This document shows positions 6,349 to 10,100 of a stretch of DNA of 10,100 nucleotides, one piece after another (the first letter of the stretch is position 1; each line of letters starts with the position of its first letter). Both the position numbers and the translations under genes were made by a program. Under the pieces are notes generated by a model that was not told the DNA's origin, ran no database searches, and saw only the letters and a list, made by a program, of their open reading frames with translations. The DNA is from Oscillospiraceae bacterium (GTDB lineage: Bacteria; Bacillota_A; Clostridia; Oscillospirales; Ruminococcaceae), in contig JAGDDO010000490.1 in NCBI GenBank assembly GCA_017848205.1, positions 1 to 10,100 on the forward strand, read 5' to 3'.

Positions 6349-6374
6349 GTTAGATGGGGACATAAAATTACACT
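6349..6374 (+). promoter_or_regulatory. Second copy of the GTTAGA-N10-AAATTACACT element
   Basis: GTTAGA (6349-6354) and AAATTACACT (6365-6374), spaced exactly as upstream of the sigma gene. TATATT follows. It lies 78 bases before the dockerin gene start, a suitable distance for a promoter. Proposed as a site for the local sigma factor; unproven. Confidence 0.45.
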
Positions 6375-6452
6375 ATATTGGTGAAAGGAATAGTGAACGA
6401 ATAATCATTTTGCGTTTACTATAAATACATCAAACCGAAAGGGGTAATACTT

Positions 6453-8816
6453 ATGAAAAAGATAACAGCATTTCTATTATGTCTGTCGATAGTATCCGGA
6501 ATGTGCGCTCCGGCATATGCACTGGAACCACTCTATACTAAAGAAGAGTGGGAGAAAATTCTGGCTGAGCGCAATAAAGATACAGACGAACAGGATCAAA
6601 ATACGGTTTCAGAAACCGTGAACACAGCCGGTGACATTGACGAAGACGGCGATGCGGATGTGACCGACCTTTCATCTCTTGCACTTTATCTTATCGGTGA
6701 CATGAGCTTCACGGAGGAACAGAAGAAAACGGCTGACGTTGATGATGACGGTGATGTTACACTGGCTGACCTTGCGAAATATCGTCAGTTCCTTTCAAAA
6801 AAGATACCATATCTTGTAGAACCGGAAAACACATCAGATCCTGGTGACAAACCGACAGAGCCTTCAGTCGAACCTGTTACACCTATGTACCCTCAGCCAA
6901 CAGGCAGACCTGATATCGACGCTGTTAAGCAGATGATCAAAACCGGCGATGTAAGCGGCTATGATGAAGAACGCAGGCAAAAATATAAAGATGTGTACGA
7001 TCGTTTCACTGAGGACGGATACATCATTCAGCCTTTATCAAGCGCAGATGAGAACGGTATAAAATATGCCGAAGACAGAGAGGTATGGGTCCTTCCTGAC
7101 GCAAAATACGAAGATATGGGCGTTCTTTACAACATGGAGTACAAAGGAGTCCACTACTCAGTATCGGTACATTTCACAGAGCCGCAGTATAAAGACAGTT
7201 TCACCACAATGGCTGAATACCACGAGCTCCGCATGGGATCCATGGAGAGTTATGAAGAAGCCGATAGCAAAACCATAATCGCTCATTTGCCTCTGCGTGA
7301 CATCGACAACGGTACTCAGATAGTTTCGTACTCACTTATTGATTACAACGACTATGATCATTACTGCAGAGTAAGCACAACTGCCTCTGACGAAGATTAT
7401 GCTGAGTTTATGGAAATGCTTCAGCTGAAAAAGAATTATCTCAATGCTCCGCTTCTGGTCATCAGAGATGAAAATGCAGAAAGTGATAAGATCAACAGCC
7501 TTATCTGCGAAGACGGACGCACATATTCAGTCGGCATAATCTTGTTCAACCCAAGGCCTGATGATACCTTATTGAAAGATGACTGGTTTTCATACATTAT
7601 CGATTATTCTGAGAATGAATCATATATTGAGGATAAGTATTTTCTCACACAATTATCAAAAATATCGAAATACGCAGCAGAAAAAAAGCTTCAGCCAGTT
7701 AAGGATACAGGGATCAAATCTTTAAACGAAAGCGACCTCAGCTTAAATATCATCTACACTGATGAAACCGGAAAGTCAGTAACGCCGGTATTGTTAAGCA
7801 AAGCAGACGGAAAATATTTTATGGCCGATTACAATGAAACACAGATATTAGCAGACAGCGGAGTAGTAACGCTGATCAGATATCTGACCGGATACGGCTT
7901 AATAGACCAAGAGTTCCTGAAAGCCGTTGACAGCATTGAAATTCCTGAAGAAGACAATGTGGAGCCGGTATATGAGATAAAGAATGAATTTATGGACACA
8001 CCGCTTCTGCTTATACAGGAAAAGGACGCATACGGTAACTGGTTCAACAATGTTTTCACCGGCGACGGAACCAGATACAGAGCAGGTGCCGTGTACTATA
8101 AGCCTGACAGCGGACGCACTTTCAAAGACGATATAAATTATGTTATCGAAAACGGAGAGAAGGGAACATATATCAGACCTGATGAAGGAGAACTACTTCA
8201 GAAGATATATGATATTGCTCAGAACGGTCAGAAATACAGCACAAGCAAAAGTGCTGACTCAGGAGTAAAAAATCTTTCCGGAAAAGAGTTTTCAGCCGTA
8301 GTTATCTGCACTGATGAATCAGGTGAAATGAAACCGCTTAATATACTTGAATCTACCTCCACAACAGAGAACGGCACATATATAATGCGTAAAGACAATG
8401 ATCTTTTTGCTCTTGCACTTGAACTGGTTCGCGACGGTTATATTCCTGGAAAAGAACTTGCTATCGAATTTGACAACGACAGATCTCCGGCATTAAATGC
8501 GGCAGAATTAAAGGAAAAATATCCGGAGTATTTTGAGCTTACACACAGCAAGGGTATCGAAGTATATGTATGGCAGATCGCAGAAAACATATATCGCTGC
8601 GGACTTATGAGCGGAACGAACCGCAACAAGACTGAAGAAGAAATACTTGCTCTCCAGTCCTCTCCGCTTACGATTGCCGAAGCTAAAATTATACTTAATG
8701 AGCTCGGTGTTAAAAACAGTGATGTGTTTACATACGCCATCACACAGCCGGATACTATTTATACCTACGAAGTAGATGACAATTACCGCAAAATCGTAGA
8801 AAATCTTTTTAAATAA
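6453..8816 (+). CDS. Large secreted dockerin protein sharing a domain with the anti-sigma
   Basis: A 787-residue exported protein with an RBS AAAGGGG 8 bases before the ATG. Signal peptide about 1-23 (cut after AYA). Type I dockerin at about 59-116, loops DIDEDGDADVTD and DVDDDGDVTLAD; Asp-rich but with the metal ligands present. A Pro/Thr linker (about 122-150) leads to a domain (about 154-328; DGYIIQP, LPDAKYEDMGV, DYDHYCRVSTT) related to the anti-sigma ectodomain encoded just upstream. Two tandem units of about 155 residues follow, about 331-485 (NAPLLVIRDE, EDGRTYSVG, NIIYTDETG) and about 514-666 (DTPLLLIQEK, GDGTRYRAG, VVICTDESG), then a C-terminal part of unknown fold. I recognise no glycoside hydrolase, lyase, esterase or carbohydrate-binding signature. 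It is probably attached to a cohesin scaffold and possibly controlled by the adjacent sigma. A hairpin terminator follows. Confidence 0.87.
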   Translation: MKKITAFLLCLSIVSGMCAPAYALEPLYTKEEWEKILAERNKDTDEQDQNTVSETVNTAGDIDEDGDADVTDLSSLALYLIGDMSFTEEQKKTADVDDDGDVTLADLAKYRQFLSKKIPYLVEPENTSDPGDKPTEPSVEPVTPMYPQPTGRPDIDAVKQMIKTGDVSGYDEERRQKYKDVYDRFTEDGYIIQPLSSADENGIKYAEDREVWVLPDAKYEDMGVLYNMEYKGVHYSVSVHFTEPQYKDSFTTMAEYHELRMGSMESYEEADSKTIIAHLPLRDIDNGTQIVSYSLIDYNDYDHYCRVSTTASDEDYAEFMEMLQLKKNYLNAPLLVIRDENAESDKINSLICEDGRTYSVGIILFNPRPDDTLLKDDWFSYIIDYSENESYIEDKYFLTQLSKISKYAAEKKLQPVKDTGIKSLNESDLSLNIIYTDETGKSVTPVLLSKADGKYFMADYNETQILADSGVVTLIRYLTGYGLIDQEFLKAVDSIEIPEEDNVEPVYEIKNEFMDTPLLLIQEKDAYGNWFNNVFTGDGTRYRAGAVYYKPDSGRTFKDDINYVIENGEKGTYIRPDEGELLQKIYDIAQNGQKYSTSKSADSGVKNLSGKEFSAVVICTDESGEMKPLNILESTSTTENGTYIMRKDNDLFALALELVRDGYIPGKELAIEFDNDRSPALNAAELKEKYPEYFELTHSKGIEVYVWQIAENIYRCGLMSGTNRNKTEEEILALQSSPLTIAEAKIILNELGVKNSDVFTYAITQPDTIYTYEVDDNYRKIVENLFK

Positions 8817-8850
8817 AGTCAGAGTCATTAATATGGCTGCAAGTGCAGCA

Positions 8851-8880
8851 AAAGGCATCCCACGCGGGATGCCTTTCTTT
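8851..8880 (+). terminator. Intrinsic terminator of the 787-residue dockerin gene
   Basis: AAAGGCATCCC / GGGATGCCTTT form a perfect 11-bp stem around ACGC, followed by CTTT. It lies 34 bases after the stop codon. The 307 bases between this gene and the next hold this terminator, a promoter at 9019-9047 and little else. Confidence 0.85.
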
Positions 8881-9002
8881 ATACGCGGTCACCATCAACA
8901 ACCCGCCACAAGTGATTATCCACAACAAAACTATCTCCAGTTTGTACAGTATTTCTAATCAACTGGCGCTAAATTGCATATCATTTTAACAAACATTCTT
9001 TG

Positions 9003-9061
9003 AGAACGTTCAATTCCCTTGACATGTCAGCTCAAGTGATATATAATAAGAAACGTTCGAT
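9003..9061 (+). repeat. Direct repeats AACGTTCrAT flanking a promoter
   Basis: AACGTTCAAT (9004-9013) and AACGTTCGAT (9052-9061) bracket the TTGACA/TATAAT promoter at 9019-9047. Each holds the palindromic core AACGTT. Possible operator pair; no regulator can be named. Confidence 0.35.
9019..9047 (+). promoter_or_regulatory. Perfect-consensus promoter of the small lipoprotein gene
   Basis: TTGACA (9019-9024), a 17-base spacer, TATAAT (9042-9047). All twelve box positions match the housekeeping sigma consensus, suggesting strong expression. Predicted start near 9054, about 70 bases before the GTG start. Confidence 0.88.
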
Positions 9062-9123
9062 TAGACAGCAATTGGATTTCCGGAAATGAATTGCAAGATA
9101 TATTTTACTGGAGGTTTTTTCTC

Positions 9124-9450
9124 GTGAAAAAAGTATTATTTACAGTATGTTTTGTAGCTGCACTCTGCTTTACAGTTACAGCATGTGGAACAGAAAACAC
9201 AAACGTTTCTGATAAGGATTCTGCAGTAACAACTGTTGCTGAAACAACAGAAGCTGAAACAGAAGCTGAAACTGAAGAAGTTACAGAAGAAGTTACTGAA
9301 GCTGAGACAGAAGCTGAAACAGCTGAAGAAACAACAGCTGCTGAAGGCGAAGAAGCTGCTGAAACTGAAGAAGTTACAGAAGCTGAAGCTGCTGAAACAG
9401 AAGCTGCTGCTGAAGAAACAACAGAAGCTGAAACAACTGTAGAAGAATAA
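9124..9450 (+). CDS. Small lipoprotein with a Glu/Thr/Ala-repeat tail
   Basis: GTG start at 9124 with GGAGG 9 bases upstream, giving 108 residues. An in-frame TTG at 9091 exists but would put the SD inside the gene and a non-signal stretch before the signal peptide. The N-terminus MKKVLFTVCFVAALCFTVTAC ends in a good lipobox (VTAC, Cys21). After a short Asn/Ser/Asp stretch, everything from about residue 39 to the end is built from Glu, Thr, Ala and a few Val (TEAETEAETEEVTEE-like), with no Lys or Arg. It is therefore an extremely acidic, probably disordered, tethered tail. The stop TAA is followed directly by TAG. A consensus promoter and strong terminator make it a single-gene unit. Function unknown; a charged surface brush, a cation-binding tail or a glycosylated stalk are possibilities only. 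Confidence 0.8.
   Translation: MKKVLFTVCFVAALCFTVTACGTENTNVSDKDSAVTTVAETTEAETEAETEEVTEEVTEAETEAETAEETTAAEGEEAAETEEVTEAEAAETEAAAEETTEAETTVEE
9238..9447 (+). repeat. Degenerate GCTGAAACAGAA coding repeat
   Basis: The tail of the small lipoprotein gene consists of shuffled GCT, GAA, ACA/ACT and GTT codons, with units such as GCTGAAACAGAAGCTGAA recurring. The restricted codon set suggests expansion by slippage or unequal exchange. It leaves all nearby frames and the opposite strand free of stops, producing long false reading frames. Confidence 0.7.
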
Positions 9451-9485
9451 TAGAAGTATTTTCTTAAAATCTTCATTATAGAATA

Positions 9486-9527
9486 AGACATCAGTGCATC
9501 CCCCAAACAGCGCTGATGTCTTTTTTT
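9486..9527 (+). terminator. Intrinsic terminator of the small lipoprotein gene
   Basis: AGACATCAGTGC pairs with GCGCTGATGTCT (12 bp with one G-T pair) and is followed by seven T. It lies 36 bases after the stop codon. Confidence 0.9.
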
Positions 9528-9554
9528 GTTTTCATGGCCACAGGTAACACAAAG

Positions 9555-9591
9555 AAACGGCGTTAAGGACATCCGTCTTTAACGCCGTTTT
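9555..9591. terminator. Second, possibly bidirectional hairpin terminator
   Basis: AAACGGCGTTAA / TTAACGCCGTTT make a perfect 12-bp stem, with TTTT at the 3' side on the plus strand and TTTCTTT on the minus strand. It sits between the lipoprotein gene and the converging minus-strand dockerin gene, so it could stop transcription from either side. Confidence 0.6.
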
Positions 9592-9599
9592 CAGTTATA

Positions 9600-9711
9600 T
9601 AAGGAAATACTGATTAAACCGGAATCCGGCTTCGCCGGATTTCCGAAGGCGGGATTTGCGGGGCTTCGCCCCGGACCCCACGCTGATTTATGAATAAATC
9701 AGTGTTTCTAT
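9600..9711. repeat. Palindromic dispersed element, copy 2
   Basis: Same orientation and three-hairpin plan as 2925-3041. GGAATCCGGC/GCCGGATTTCC, GCGGGGC/GCCCCG and ACGCTGATTTAT/ATAAATCAGTGT are shared, with scattered differences and a small length change in the first hairpin. Both edges end in TATA. It lies 11 bases beyond the stop codon of a minus-strand dockerin gene, as copy 1 lies against the stop of the cohesin gene. Confidence 0.85.
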
Positions 9712-9722
9712 AATATCAGTTA

Positions 9723-10100
9723 TCAGAACTTTAAGATCTTCTTTGAGATGTACTGTCTGATAGTAGCAAGGTCAGTAAGGGCAACCTTTCCGTCCTTGTC
9801 AACGTCTGCGTTCTTTGCTGAATCGCCTTTGAGTTCCTTCTTGTCAACGAGGCTGAGTGAAAGAACTGAAAGGTCTGTTACGTCGATCTTTCCGTCAAGA
9901 TTTACGTCGCCGAGAGTTACAGCAAATGTTGCTTCACCATAACCGTCATTGTTTGCTGTCGGATCTGCAGACTTTACAGGATCAGCTGTTGGCTTTGCTG
10001 TCGGAGTTGCAGCCGGTGTTTCAGTTGCCTTGGCTGTTGCAGTAGCAGTTGGCTTGACTGTTGGTGTGGCAGTTGTCTTTGCCGTTGCTGTTGCTGTAGG
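9723..10100 (-). CDS. C-terminal part of a Pro/Thr-linker dockerin protein (5' part cut off)
   Basis: The frame is open from the right edge to a TGA at 9725-9723, giving the last 125 residues. The first 50 or so are a linker rich in Thr, Ala, Pro and Lys (ATPTAKPTADP-like), typical of spacers between cellulosomal modules. A type I dockerin follows, with loops DVNLDGKIDVTD and DVDKDGKVALTD and a final RQYISKKIL segment ending in Phe. Both loops keep the calcium ligands. Whatever module the protein carries lies beyond the edge, so substrate and activity cannot be stated. The gene converges on the small lipoprotein gene; the palindromic element and a hairpin lie between them. Confidence 0.9.
   Translation of the reverse strand, partial: PTATATAKTTATPTVKPTATATAKATETPAATPTAKPTADPVKSADPTANNDGYGEATFAVTLGDVNLDGKIDVTDLSVLSLSLVDKKELKGDSAKNADVDKDGKVALTDLATIRQYISKKILKF

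Noticed and set aside
8916..8924. TTATCCACA, a perfect DnaA-box sequence
   Set aside because: Only one copy is present, with no cluster, no dnaA/dnaN nearby and no A/T-rich unwinding region; most likely chance.
9001..9017. Possible CcpA catabolite-repression site around GAGAACGTTCAATT
   Set aside because: It misses several conserved positions of the cre consensus, and the second site at 9052 fits no better.
9236..9442. Lys/Leu/Gln-rich open frame on the plus strand inside the lipoprotein gene
   Set aside because: It is the frame-shifted reading of the codon repeat, which has no stops in any nearby frame.
9105..9572. Long open frame on the minus strand opposite the small lipoprotein
   Set aside because: It is Ser/Ala/Val-repetitive antisense of the GAA/ACA/GCT codon repeat, lacks an RBS and crosses the terminator of the sense gene.

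Overview
The window looks like a cellulosome (or related cohesin/dockerin) region of a Gram-positive, Ruminococcus-like gut or rumen bacterium. The evidence is four dockerin-bearing genes and one cohesin-bearing gene in 10 kb, Firmicutes-type AGGAGG ribosome binding sites, TTGACA/TATAAT promoters, lipoprotein and Sec signal peptides, and an ECF sigma/anti-sigma pair of a kind common in Clostridia. The genus is inferred from this architecture, not from any database search. Ruminococcus flavefaciens or a relative is my first guess.

Left part, minus strand (1-2819): a tight operon read right to left from an extended -10 promoter at about 2790-2819. It encodes a dockerin-expansin protein, then a secreted protein with four InlB/Listeria-Bacteroides-type repeats and a C-terminal dockerin, then a low-complexity lipoprotein whose RBS overlaps the previous stop codon and which runs off the left edge. 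The expansin should loosen plant cell-wall polysaccharide. The repeat protein may be an adhesin or spacer on the same complex.

Middle (2925-4435): a palindromic element of about 110 bp abuts the stop codon of a minus-strand gene. That gene encodes a single-cohesin protein with a long Pro/Ala/Ser linker and a C-terminal membrane anchor, a plausible cell-surface dock for dockerin proteins. Its promoter is back-to-back with one for the plus-strand sigma operon.

Plus strand (4436-8816): an ECF-type sigma factor, apparently starting at CTG, is overlapped by one base by a membrane anti-sigma-like protein. Next comes a 787-residue secreted dockerin protein of unknown function. The anti-sigma ectodomain and a domain of the downstream dockerin protein are visibly related. 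A spaced motif, GTTAGA-N10-AAATTACACT, lies upstream of both transcription units. Together these suggest a surface-sensing regulatory circuit in which the sensor and a probable target share an extracellular domain, reminiscent of clostridial SigI/RsgI control of cellulosomes but with an ECF-type sigma.

Right part (8817-10100): a terminator; a perfect TTGACA-N17-TATAAT promoter driving a small lipoprotein with an extremely Glu/Thr/Ala-rich tail; two hairpin terminators; a second copy of the palindromic element; and the C-terminal part of another Pro/Thr-linker dockerin protein, which enters from the right edge on the minus strand.
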